Below are positions 55,863 through 64,000 of a stretch of DNA of 64,000 nucleotides, piece by piece. Within the stretch, counting starts at the first letter, position 1; the number at the start of each line of letters is the position of its first letter. This DNA is from Kappaphycus alvarezii (lineage: Eukaryota; Rhodophyta; Florideophyceae; Gigartinales; Solieriaceae): NCBI GenBank assembly GCA_002205965.3, contig NADL03000040.1, forward strand, positions 310,001 to 374,000. Direction: 5' to 3'. Under the pieces are notes generated by a model. The model worked only from the letters and a program-made list of their open reading frames with translations. It ran no database searches and had not been told where the DNA came from. Position numbers and translations under genes: made by a program.

Positions 55863-57284
55863 TCACTGCTTCAGGAGGATCCTCGCCGCCTCCAACGTTC
55901 CCAATTTGTGGCGGAGAAACGTAAGGTTCCCATAGAGGATACGGGACCAGCCTGTATTCCATATCCGGGGTAAGGCGTAACCTCTCAGTCGCACGTCTTG
56001 GTTGTTCTTGAGAAATACGTAAATTGGACGGATAATATTCAGATACGTTTGCGACAAGTCTCCAGCAGCTACCATTCCATATCTTCCTATAGAGTAATGA
56101 TATATTACCTCCACAAACTCTGGACCTGCTTCCGTGAACCTTCCGTTTTGGAATGAAAATAGAACTCTTATTAATAGTCGGAAATCTTCTTCAGGTAGCA
56201 ATGGTCCGTTCAACGTACGAAAACATAGGCATATATTAATGTAGAAATGGATGATTACGTGGAGTTCGTAGTAGTCCCGCGTAACCGAGATGATCCATTC
56301 CCAGGCCCTTTTTCCTCCCATAGGAATCATTCTATAGTTAAAGATGAGTATGCCCCGTGGTTGCGCATAGTCCTGTGTGAGAAGGAATTCTTCAGGCCTC
56401 TGATGGTAAGGGACCAGACGACGTGCATGGATGGCCCTCCTTGATCTCTTCCCTGAGCTTGAACAGAGCTGATAGTGCGGGTGTCTTTCCTCCGTGACGA
56501 TGCAAGGGTTCGAGTACTTGGTTTGGAAGGCCGGCCACTTCACAGCCTGCTGCATTGCTTTTCCATGTACTACAAGTACTTTAGAGCCAACTGAAAAGGT
56601 TCTGACTGCAGGTTCTGCATCCTTATTTCTTGTCTGTGTTAGCGCGCGGTGTGATCTCCAGCCTTCGGTGGCCAGTAGTTCAACTTCCCTACTCTCTTCA
56701 TCGATAATATTTGTTTCCATGTCTCTCTGTAACATTCTAGGAGCCCTTCCGTACATTAGCTCGAATGGTGAGCGTCCATTTCTTCCTCTTCTTCGACGGT
56801 AGCCGTATAACACTTTTGGTAAGGCATCTTCCCACTGGATTTCATTCTCCAACATAGTTTTCGATATTGCTCGTTTGATGGTTCCAACCATCCTCTCCGC
56901 TTTCCCGTTGGACATAGGAGCGTATGCGAGAACGGTCTTCAGCTGAATCCCTTTCTCTTCCAAAAAACGAAGCAGTGAAGTTGCAGTAAAACAAAGGGCG
57001 TTATCCGAGATGATCCTTTTTGGAAGACCAAACGGTTCAATTATTTCTTTTTCGATGAATCTCAGTACCACCTCAGCATTTGCCTCCTCGACTGCAACTG
57101 CTATTGGCCATCCAGTAAGATGTTCCACCCCTATAAGGAGATATTTGTTTCCGGAAGAAGTTTCCTTGAACGGGCCCGCGAAGTCAATTGAGAAGGTTTC
57201 AAAGAGACCGGAAACTGGAAAACTTAGAGTTGTCTTATACTTCCGTATTGGAGTGAATTTTTGGCAGTTGTCGCAGCTTTTCAC
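55863..57284 (-). CDS. Gypsy-B integrase core plus unknown C-terminal domain X
   Basis: Inserts the element's DNA into the genome. This 473-codon frame starts within the zinc-binding domain (CDNC at residues 4-7). The rve core has Asp34 in SIDFAGPF, Asp94 in IISDNALCF and Glu130 in SNGKAERMVG, with exactly 35 residues between the last two. Residues about 140-320 are the usual C-terminal part, with GRAPRMLQ and KVLVVHGKA. Residues about 335-462 form a separate block starting EWIISVTRDYY and NICLCFRTLNGP, which recurs downstream. No chromodomain is seen. The ORF ends in TGATGATGA. The HHCC histidines lie in another frame just upstream. Confidence 0.88.
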   Translation of the reverse strand: MKSCDNCQKFTPIRKYKTTLSFPVSGLFETFSIDFAGPFKETSSGNKYLLIGVEHLTGWPIAVAVEEANAEVVLRFIEKEIIEPFGLPKRIISDNALCFTATSLLRFLEEKGIQLKTVLAYAPMSNGKAERMVGTIKRAISKTMLENEIQWEDALPKVLYGYRRRRGRNGRSPFELMYGRAPRMLQRDMETNIIDEESREVELLATEGWRSHRALTQTRNKDAEPAVRTFSVGSKVLVVHGKAMQQAVKWPAFQTKYSNPCIVTEERHPHYQLCSSSGKRSRRAIHARRLVPYHQRPEEFLLTQDYAQPRGILIFNYRMIPMGGKRAWEWIISVTRDYYELHVIIHFYINICLCFRTLNGPLLPEEDFRLLIRVLFSFQNGRFTEAGPEFVEVIYHYSIGRYGMVAAGDLSQTYLNIIRPIYVFLKNNQDVRLRGYALPRIWNTGWSRILYGNLTFLRHKLGTLEAARILLKQ

Positions 57285-57499
57285 GAATTATAGACGTCCT
57301 TATGGATACCGGGCCACCAGAATCTCTCAGTTACGAATTTTTTGGTTGTTTCGAGATCCCAATGCCCTAGCTCATCATGGAAAGTCCTCAAGATCTTCAT
57401 TCTTTCTTTCAAAGGGGCCACTAGTCGGGGACCGGCTTTAGTGTGCCGGAAAGTTTCCCATTCCACAATGTAAAAGCCTTTTGATTCCTGCGTACCCAA
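57281..57499 (-). pseudogene. Integrase zinc-binding (H2C2) segment, out of frame
   Basis: Encodes FHDELGHWDLETTKKFV and RFWWPGIHKDV, the His-His half of the integrase zinc-binding domain. The Cys-Cys half is in the next frame (57284 downwards). The preceding residues link it to the RNase H end, also one frame away. This could be sequencing error or mutation. Confidence 0.75.
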
Positions 57500-58065
57500 T
57501 TTCGGTGTTCAAGATCAACCTTTCTCATTTCTAGTCCATCGAGGAATTTGATCAGTCCGTGAATATTAGCTTCGTACTCGTTATCGTTCGGCAACTGCAA
57601 CTCGGCGACTCCGACGATGTCCTCCGAAGCTTTTTCATTTGGAATCAGTGCGTCCCTCAAGCGGGATAGGTAATCGGCAGGCTGATTATTGCGTCCGGGT
57701 CTATACACAATTTCAAACCGATATTCTGCGAAAATGTCGAGCCATCGGGCCAAGCGGTGATGTACATCCTTCTTTTGGAATGCTGTTTTAAGTGCCTGGT
57801 GATCAGTTATCAAGACAAATTTCTCGAGTGATAAAAGGTATACGCGAAACTTTTTCAGCGCGAAGACGACAGCTAGCGCTTCTTTCTCGCAGACTGAGTA
57901 TCTCTTTTCCGCGTCATTCAGAGTTCGGCTTGCGAATTGAACAGGGTGTAGTCTTCCGTTTTCATCTTTTTGGGACAAAACGGCACCCAAAGACCGTTCT
58001 GAGGCATCTGTCTCCACAACGAATGGTCTCTTGAAATCTGGGTACATGAGAACTGGGGGACACAT
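57421..58065 (-). CDS. Gypsy-B RNase H
   Basis: Degrades the RNA strand during reverse transcription. The catalytic residues are seen in order: Asp in VVETDASERSLGAVLS, Glu in CEKEALAVVFALKKF, Asp in LITDHQALKTAF, and the late Asp in NNQPADYLSRLRD. A tether region with ELQLPNDNEYEANIHG follows and ends in front of the integrase zinc domain. The frame differs from both RT and integrase. Length and motifs are those of an intact domain. Confidence 0.82.
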   Translation of the reverse strand: MCPPVLMYPDFKRPFVVETDASERSLGAVLSQKDENGRLHPVQFASRTLNDAEKRYSVCEKEALAVVFALKKFRVYLLSLEKFVLITDHQALKTAFQKKDVHHRLARWLDIFAEYRFEIVYRPGRNNQPADYLSRLRDALIPNEKASEDIVGVAELQLPNDNEYEANIHGLIKFLDGLEMRKVDLEHRNWVRRNQKAFTLWNGKLSGTLKPVPD

Positions 58066-58999
58066 AGCTTATCTTTAAGCTCCTAAATGCAGTTTCCATT
58101 TCCTTGTTCCAGTAAAATTTTCCGTTCTTCGTAGTGCTGGCATGTAACGGTGCTGCAGTCTTGGCGAAATCTTTGATAAATCTTCTGTAATATGAGGCCA
58201 GTCCTAAGAAGCTTCGGACCTCCGTCTTTGAAGCGGGCCTTGGTGCCAACTTTATTTTTTTCGTTTTCTCTGGATCCACTCTAATTCCCTCTTGGTCGAC
58301 GATATGACCGAGTAATTGGATAGAAGTTTTCGCAAAGAAGCATTTGCTCAACTTAATTTTCAAGCTATACTCCGATATCCTCTCCACAACTGTCTTGACG
58401 TGCGAGATGTGCTGATCCAATGTTTCTGAGAATATGACGACATCATCGATATAGACTCTTGCGAATGGAAGTCCTTTCAAAACCTCGTTCATCATTCTTT
58501 GGAATGTAGCTGGTGCATTCATGAGACCAAAAGGCATCACTTCGAACCTGAACGTACCGGCTTTGCTGGTAAAGGTTGTTTTTTCCTTACATTTTTCATC
58601 CAATGGAATCTGCCAATAGCCAGTGTAAAGGTCAATTGAGGTGAAATATCTCCCGTCCTTCAGGTCCTCGAGGATCTCCTCCATGTTCGGAATCGGAAAT
58701 CGATCGGGTATCATTCTCTGGTTCAGTTGTCGGTAATCGACGCAAAAACGCAGCTTTCCATCCTTCTTTGGTGCGACCACAACTGGAAACGACCATGGGG
58801 ATGAAACTGGTCGAATAATATCATTTTTCAGCATACTTGTAACATTTTCTGAGATAAATTGGTCATATTTTGGCGGTTGACGTCTAGGCTTGTGGTAAAT
58901 CGGTTGAGTGTCGGTAAGTTCGAACGAGTGAGTAACCGGTACACTTGCTTGTCTTAAATCTGAAACGCTCCATGCAATTACTTCGGAAGATGTTAACAT
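57962..58999 (-). CDS. Gypsy-B reverse transcriptase
   Basis: Copies the element RNA to DNA. All RT blocks are in one 345-codon frame: VVAPKKDGKLRFCVDYRQLN, RYFTSIDLYTGYWQIPL, FEVMPFGLMNAPATFQRMM, the active site ARVYIDDVVIFSETL, LSKCFFAKTSIQLLGHIVD and SFLGLASYYRRFIKDFAK. This is the normal Ty3/gypsy order and spacing. The frame stops just after the RT connection and RNase H continues one frame away with a 100-bp overlap. Confidence 0.9.
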   Translation of the reverse strand: MLTSSEVIAWSVSDLRQASVPVTHSFELTDTQPIYHKPRRQPPKYDQFISENVTSMLKNDIIRPVSSPWSFPVVVAPKKDGKLRFCVDYRQLNQRMIPDRFPIPNMEEILEDLKDGRYFTSIDLYTGYWQIPLDEKCKEKTTFTSKAGTFRFEVMPFGLMNAPATFQRMMNEVLKGLPFARVYIDDVVIFSETLDQHISHVKTVVERISEYSLKIKLSKCFFAKTSIQLLGHIVDQEGIRVDPEKTKKIKLAPRPASKTEVRSFLGLASYYRRFIKDFAKTAAPLHASTTKNGKFYWNKEMETAFRSLKISYVSPSSHVPRFQETIRCGDRCLRTVFGCRFVPKR

Positions 59000-59010
59000 G
59001 TCGGATATTT

Positions 59011-59530
59011 TCAGTGAGGCGGGGCGGGAAGGTGCTGCACTTTTCCTTGGATTTCTGCCATTTGGCGCCCTTTTTCTTCTTGATCCTCAACCTCAATATT
59101 TTGAAGGACCTCTTCCGTCGTGCTCACATCTTCATATATGGAATTCGACGTATTCTTATTTTCTTTGCAAAGGTAATCTTCTTTCATGCTCCGAATTCTG
59201 TCCTTTGATTCGATATCATCGCAAAAAGAAACACATTCGGGTTTCAAACTTATCCTAGAATCCAGTCGTCATCTGTTTCAAACCCGGAATCATAATCGTC
59301 CCATGCCATGTTCATTACCCCCGAGGGTACCCTTTTCCACTTCCGAAAGTGTTAGTTGGTTCCGAATCTTCGCTGTCATAGCTAGAAGTGAAATCTTCAC
59401 TGTCCGTTTCTTTTAAATCTTCAGGATGCGTGCTTTTGTCGAAATCCAGGGGCATCTTCACGGTTCTGCCGTCAATATTAACTGAAACCATTTGGTTGCC
59501 CAAGTCAATGCATGTTCCTAGTCTTTCCAT
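59011..59530 (-). pseudogene. Protease-RT linker of gypsy-B (two frames)
   Basis: The region between protease and RT, acidic and Ser-rich (DSEDFTSSYDSEDSEPT at about 59410), then Glu/Lys-rich (EVLQNIEVEDQEEKGRQMA near 59090). It occupies two frames, changing near 59300. The same linker is recognisable in relic 2 at 46980-47490. Confidence 0.6.
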
Positions 59531-59778
59531 TGTGGGCAGCCAATGATTGCATCGAAAGGGAGATCCGGCATGACAAGAAAGTCTACATCAACTTTAGAGT
59601 CCCCAAAGAACACGGAAACCTTGTCAACAGTGCCCATGCATTTTGAGACGGTTCCATCCGCTACAGTTATTTTTCGAGTCGTTGGAGTAATTTCGAGACC
59701 TAGATCTGTCACCAAAGTTTCTGAAATGAGGTTTGGAACAGCACCCGAATCGAAGAGAGCTTGGGTTTTCATACCCAA
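59518..59778 (-). CDS. Gypsy-B aspartic protease
   Basis: Cleaves Gag and Pol. The active site is ALFDSGAVPNLIS near 59750, with the canonical D-S-G triad. The second conserved block is MPDLPFDAIIGCPQW near 59550. The 86-codon frame covers the retropepsin core. It overlaps the end of the gag-side frame (59769) and differs from it by one base, which could be a programmed shift or an error. Confidence 0.8.
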   Translation of the reverse strand: MGMKTQALFDSGAVPNLISETLVTDLGLEITPTTRKITVADGTVSKCMGTVDKVSVFFGDSKVDVDFLVMPDLPFDAIIGCPQWKD

Positions 59779-60452
59779 TACTTTGACTGGTACCAGCTTA
59801 AGACGCTTGGTGCTGTCGAGGCCGATTGAAGAAACAGTTTCTTACCCTTAGCGGACTTATTAGACCTGATAATTTTTTTGAGTTCTTTTCTCGCATCCTC
59901 TGCGTCGCCCCTCAAAAGTTGACCAAACGTTATCCCAGTTGGGGCCGATGCAAGCTCAGCCACCAAATTGTACCTCTTCACATACTCTAGTACGTCCTTA
60001 GAGATACTCTTAACTTTCTTACTCTTTTTCGTCTTCTTGGCCGGAGTGACTCCCACTCCTGGAACAACTTGATCAGACCTCTTGGTTCGAGGAGGTACAG
60101 GTGCTGGGATATGCTCCAGCATTCCATACTCTAGCCTAGGTTTCTTCGATAAAATGTTCCCTTCCCCATCCCTTTTTGTCACATTGACTTGACTAATCTC
60201 TTCAGCGATGGATACGTTACCGGCATCCGTCAACCTTTGATCCCTTCTATTTTGTAAGATTTTCACCTCTGGTCCTGACTCACTCCTTGCTTCCGATAAA
60301 TTTGCTCTTCTGTTGTCTTTAGACCAGCAGTTACTTTCATGATGCCCATATCGACCGCACTTTGCACAACGAGTGTTTCTATGTGGATTATCAGGACACC
60401 TGTTTGCAAAGTGTCCAGGCTTGTGACAGTAAGAACAGACTTCTGCGGCTTA
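59769..60452 (-). CDS. Gypsy-B nucleocapsid with two CCHC knuckles and linker
   Basis: Binds genomic RNA. After a TAA at about 60455 the frame opens with two zinc knuckles, CSYCHKPGHFANRC (60437-60396) and CAKCGRYGHHESNC (60368-60327), both C-x2-C-x4-H-x4-C. A basic and charged linker follows (TPAKKTKKSKKVKSISKDV near 60040). It ends at the protease boundary. It is in the same frame as gag, but the section between them (60620-60455) is read in another frame, so two frame changes separate knuckles and capsid. Confidence 0.8.
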
Positions 60453-60454
60453 GG

Positions 60455-60673
60455 GGCCCCAGACTGGTTCTTCTTAATGGTAAGAGTAAGGCTTTCCAAC
60501 TGCGAGGTTATCATGTCAAGTCGATTATCGAATCGGGTTTCCAACCTTTCTTCCAAGTTTTTGACATCGCTCCTGACAGATTCTAATGCCGCTGCACTAG
60601 TAGCCGGCCTTTGATAATTCTTTTCAGGATGTACGATAGACATCGATGTGCGGGTTTTCCCTCGGTACCTCAC
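60455..60673 (-). pseudogene. Gag coiled-coil section read in a second frame
   Basis: The frame from 60673 encodes SVRSDVKNLEERLETRFDN and MITSQLESLTLTIKKN, a likely coiled coil joining capsid and knuckles. It is needed for a continuous Gag but lies one frame away from both neighbours. Confidence 0.6.
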
Positions 60674-61190
60674 TCAGTGACTGAAACGTCTCCGAATTTT
60701 TGACAAATTCTACTATGGTACCCTTCAGTTCATCAAAAGTGTGAGGGCCCTTGATGAGGAGGAAATCGGAGAGCCGCTTATCCCCCATAGCCGCCTTACG
60801 CAGCATTCCGTACTTGGCTTGGGCGTTGAACCCAGCCTTTTCATAAAGATCACACAAGTACACCAATGAGCTTAACAAATCGTCGAAGTTGAGCCGGGCC
60901 TCTATGGCGGTACGAATCATCTCATCTGGTTCTACCTCCTTAGCATACTCTTTCACAAGCCACTCACATACCTCACCGAAGTTACGCCCATTCCCGTTAA
61001 GAGACCACCCGTCGATAAACTTGGACTTATATTTGTGCTTTGCGTCACCATGAAGATAGGCGAAGATACTTGCGGCCTTCTCTTCATCGCCCTTCTCTCG
61101 CATCACAACGTTGACATATGTGTAAAGAAACTCCTCAACGTCTTCAGTCTTGCCCCCTGTGAACGTTATACGAGCAGCATTGAGATCCAT
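60624..61190 (-). CDS. Gypsy-B Gag capsid
   Basis: Forms the particle shell. The ATG at 61190 (Met-Asp-Leu-Asn) is the first after the leader. The 188-codon frame holds the retrotransposon gag core: EEKAASIFAYLHGDAKHKY, FGEVCEWLVKEYAKEV, and FDDLLSSLVYLCDLYEKAG with LSDFLLIKGPHTFDEL. It stops at 60624 in front of the coiled-coil section, which continues in another frame. The leader to the LTR is 88 bp. Confidence 0.85.
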   Translation of the reverse strand: MDLNAARITFTGGKTEDVEEFLYTYVNVVMREKGDEEKAASIFAYLHGDAKHKYKSKFIDGWSLNGNGRNFGEVCEWLVKEYAKEVEPDEMIRTAIEARLNFDDLLSSLVYLCDLYEKAGFNAQAKYGMLRKAAMGDKRLSDFLLIKGPHTFDELKGTIVEFVKNSETFQSLSEVPRENPHIDVYRTS

Positions 61191-61259
61191 GATTACGAAA
61201 AGAAATCCCCCCGAAGTGTTCCTTACTACTGCTCAACTCGAATACCTCGGGTGCAACCC

Positions 61260-61276
61260 CCTCCACAAGAGTACCA
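61260..61276 (-). promoter_or_regulatory. Primer-binding site candidate
   Basis: On the minus strand, two bases after the 5' LTR, TGGTACTCTTGTGGAGG begins with TGG, complementary to a tRNA CCA end. Which tRNA is used could not be assigned. Confidence 0.6.
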
Positions 61277-61278
61277 AA

Positions 61279-61995
61279 TGATAGGGGTAAATCGGCGGGG
61301 GAGAGATCCTCAGAACCAATTACCCTGAGAAGGAGGTGTTGCGAGCGACAAAAGTGCTGCCGTGGTATTGTTGAACGAACAAAAGGGAGTGTATATAGAA
61401 GAGAGTTGAGGAAGCTACAAGCAAGTATAAAAGGGGCAGGGTCTACCACCGACGCTCTGCGACTAGCGTAAGAAAAAGTTTTCTTGGGTCTGAAGTTGAC
61501 TCTCAACTTCCTACTACTCGGGACTTGGCTTGAAGTTGTCTGCCAACTTGCTTCACCTCCACTAAAGGAAGCAGTTTACTCGGCTTATATAGACTTTTGG
61601 CTACCCCAAAAGTCTCAACAAACATACTAATAACCATAAAATGTATTCACGGTAATCGTGTGAACCAGAGAGACTATTAGAAGATATTTCCTCAAGGTAA
61701 ATATCTAGGTGCCATACCCATGCCAGCCACCCATCGGCCAGGGGTGGGAATTGATGTGGCCATTATATAGACCTTTCAGAGCTACTTGTAGTATCACCCA
61801 CAACCTGGAACTGTACTGACATCTACTATGACAGCGTGTCCTAAAATGAAAAAATCAACCGACGAATTTGCCACACTCACCCAAATTAAAAATATCTTGC
61901 AAATTCAAAAACTGTAAAAATATCTTCCATTCCGATACTGTATACAATCATGGTCCTCATCTAGATTTTTTTCGTGTGCGAATTTGCGCACATCA
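61279..61995 (-). repeat. Gypsy-B 5' LTR (right)
   Basis: 717 bp. On the minus strand a TATA-like TATATAAG lies at 61591-61584 and could be the element's promoter. A second TATAAAAG reads on the plus strand at 61426-61433, so antisense transcription is conceivable. Confidence 0.92.
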
Positions 61996-62744
61996 AATCT
62001 TCGAGAAACGCAGATTCCGATTGCAAAGGTTGAACGCATTCCTAAGATTCTGAAACAGCGCAAAGTTGATGAGTTGCTAACTGTATTAACCATTCGTCGG
62101 ACGGCATGCACAATAGTGTCGCCCCGGACCTCCTCGCAATGCCAACTTGGATTGGTTGTAAGTAGCTCGCCGCCTTTGTAGAGGATTGTGACATGAGGCT
62201 GCTACTCACCAAAAGTCTCGGCATCTCGCCCACGGCGATGGGACGGGCGTTATAGCTGCCTCAGCAAGCGGGCTGAATGGTGCTACCGCGATCCACGGAG
62301 CCAGAGCGGCTGGCGCTTTCCGGCTGCTAGGACATTGACGAGTTCGGTAAGAGAATGCAGCATTCCTCCACGAGAGGAGAAGACGGAGCGCGTAGCAACT
62401 CAGAGGTGGAGGGCGAAGGCCCGAGCCGCCGGGAGCGGAGCCGGGTGTCTGAACGAGCGGACTGCATGAAGACCTCTTCCGTGTGATTTGGTAGGGGGGA
62501 TGGAAGCAGGCGGACCGAACTTGGGCCCGTGACTACCGGTTTCCTGTGGGTGTTTTCCACGGAGCGCGTCAGATACAGCTTGTGTTGCCGGGAGGACGCC
62601 GAGTGAGTTTAGTGTCTGTGCCGCCTTTCCGTAAGCCCCCCTCTGGCAAGACTCAACACTCGTCTGATATTCAAACAGTAAAGCACAACAAGATTCCCTA
62701 ATTATAGAGACACCCTGATCGCATCGCACCCACCGACACTCCAT
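61996..62744. other. Right flank of gypsy-B, no confirmed gene
   Basis: Starts with the probable target duplication AATCT. No recognisable domain. The overlapping ORFs lack motifs. Confidence 0.35.
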
Positions 62745-62990
62745 TCTTGGCGGGTGGCACCCAGACGCATTCGCGGTGCTCACAGACGTGGCTAAACACG
62801 TTGCCTTTCGAGCCATGGAGACCATTGAGCGGATGCGATTTGTCCTTATGCAAAGACACGCTGCGGCGACGGTTTCGTCCAACGCAGCATGGCTTACGGC
62901 TGGCCTCACACCAGCCCTTTTACCTCATGACTCGGCCTCATTTCCAGACTCTGCATTACACAGACATGTCCACTTAGCCTTCGGAAAATA
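62745..62990 (+). pseudogene. LINE C-terminal end fragment
   Basis: Encodes GGWHPDAFAVLTDVAKHVA-type residues in two frames, then RFVLMQRHAAATVSSNAA. This is the terminal block of the LINE protein, homologous to 29735-29880. It is 5'-truncated. Confidence 0.6.
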
Positions 62991-63214
62991 GCCGTCCTGC
63001 ATCCCTAATCAGTGAAGCACCCCAAAAATTCCCCCTCTCCAGCATAGGTTTTCGATTGTCTGATGGTATGCATGGTTCAACTATTATATGGCTACAGGAT
63101 TTCATGGATTCCATGTTTTTAGTAGGTACATTATAGGGTCGGCTATGTTCTCAAAGACATTACTGGACGTCAGGCGATAAAAGAGCGGTATAAAAACTTC
63201 GTAAGATACCCAAA

Positions 63215-63380
63215 AGCACCCGGATGCATGTGCAGTGCTAAATGACGTGGCAGGAACCTGCGCTGTGAGGGCACTGGAGACGTACGGAAAGTTCGGGGGG
63301 TTTTGATGCAAAGGAACGCTGCAGCCGCCGTCATGTCCAATGCGGCCTGCTTGATGACTGGCCTGAAGGTAGCATTCTAG
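63215..63380 (+). pseudogene. LINE C-terminal end fragment
   Basis: A second truncated end, with GVLMQRNAAAAVMSNAACLM near 63295-63355. It follows the first end fragment by about 230 bp. Confidence 0.55.
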
Positions 63381-64000
63381 GGAGCGTAGTTCCTTCCCCA
63401 TTACTGGTCGGTTATACCCTTTTTGAGTCGATTGTGGTTGTCTGGAAAACCATGGGATAGATCGGATATATCTTCCAAGAGTAGAACACCCAAACGTTCC
63501 CCCAGAAAGCTGGCTCGAGGCCACCTAGCAGGCAGACGAGTTTCAAGAAGAACTCATCTCATACAGATTCTTGCTTCTAGTTGCTTGGATGTTTACTTTC
63601 CGTATTCCGGTACTCAAAAATAAACCCCACGCTGATCATATTACTCACTTTCTGCTACTAAGGTCTTTATTCCCGGAAGGAACGATGCGGCTTGTTTCTG
63701 TTATGTAGATATGGGCCAAACCCCACAGAGTGAGGTCAAAGCAAGTACACGTTGATGTCGAATTCCGCACATGCTCGCCGGGCGCTCATCATCATTTACT
63801 TCTGCCTTACAGTTCCATGTCCTATGCGAAAAACGCAGGAAAGACGTGTGGATCGCTCATTGCGAATTCTGTATCCATTTCTAGTTGAAAAATCATCTGA
63901 CTTCCAAGTCGGTTGATCACCCACGCGCTTTGTGGCGCTTACTGATGTCCACAATCAGCCCCGCTCTGGTAGTCTATTCATTTTCCGTGTTAATTCAAGT
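63381..64000. other. No recognisable gene
   Basis: Contains the third copy of the 33-bp dispersed repeat (63464-63496). Nothing else was identified. Confidence 0.4.

Larger units (their letters stand above)
54486..61995 (-). mobile_element. Complete Ty3/gypsy element, family B (7510 bp)
   Basis: Two 717-bp LTRs bound a 6076-bp interior that reads leftwards as gag, zinc knuckles, protease, RT, RNase H, integrase and two copies of an unknown domain. LTR ends are TGAT...ATCA. The 5 bp outside are AATCG (left) and AATCT (right), a probable target duplication with one difference. The LTRs differ at about four sites, so insertion was recent. The coding region changes frame at least seven times. 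Confidence 0.92.

Noticed and set aside
62327..62909. Minus-strand ORFs of 77 and 169 codons
   Set aside because: They overlap, in antisense, the LINE end at 62745-62990 and have no motif of their own.

Overview
This window is nuclear DNA from a eukaryote. Two putative host genes have short GT-AG introns. The rest is mostly transposable elements of eukaryotic classes: two Ty3/gypsy families plus a diverged relic, a Ty1/copia relic, two PIF/Harbinger relics, a hAT element, a LINE-like family and two elements with inverted termini. I see no rRNA, no intact tRNA, no CRISPR array and no bacterial operon structure. The lineage cannot be fixed from the sequence. Compact genes, introns of about 40-340 nt, trihelix-type Harbinger ORF1 and QQGDPLG-type reverse transcriptases would suit an alga, an oomycete or an early-diverging fungus.

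Layout. 1-2.8 kb: a minus-strand Ty3/gypsy element (family A) running off the left edge. 3.0-3.1 kb: a tRNA-like repeat. 3.4-5.7 kb: two probable host genes transcribed divergently, a double C2H2 zinc-finger gene (minus) and a five-exon gene of unknown function (plus). 5.85-8.2 kb: a plus-strand gypsy relic. 8.3-15.4 kb: mostly AT-rich and featureless, with a possible decayed coding region at 13.8-14.6 kb. 15.4-16.75 kb: a Harbinger relic. 17.455-21.615 kb: a hAT element with terminal inverted repeats and an imperfect 8-bp target duplication. 22.4-29.0 kb: a more GC-balanced stretch with several candidate coding regions on both strands and many TACAGTA/TACTGTA words.

29.1-34.5 kb: a LINE 3' part, a Harbinger element (ORF1 facing its transposase) and a copia relic. 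35.67-39.61 kb: an approximately 3.9-kb element with long inverted termini and no recognisable transposase. 40.3-54.5 kb: a graveyard of LINE and gypsy-B relics, with a short inverted-terminus element at 50.8-51.55 kb. 54.486-61.995 kb: a complete gypsy-B element (minus strand) with two 717-bp LTRs, gag, zinc knuckles, protease, RT/RNase H, integrase, and then two copies of an unrecognised domain. 62-64 kb: more LINE ends.

The most unusual point is the duplicated domain after the integrase of the gypsy-B element. I cannot name it. A second point is that the two LTRs are almost identical while the coding region changes frame at least seven times. That fits either residual indel errors in the assembly or a defective copy mobilised in trans.
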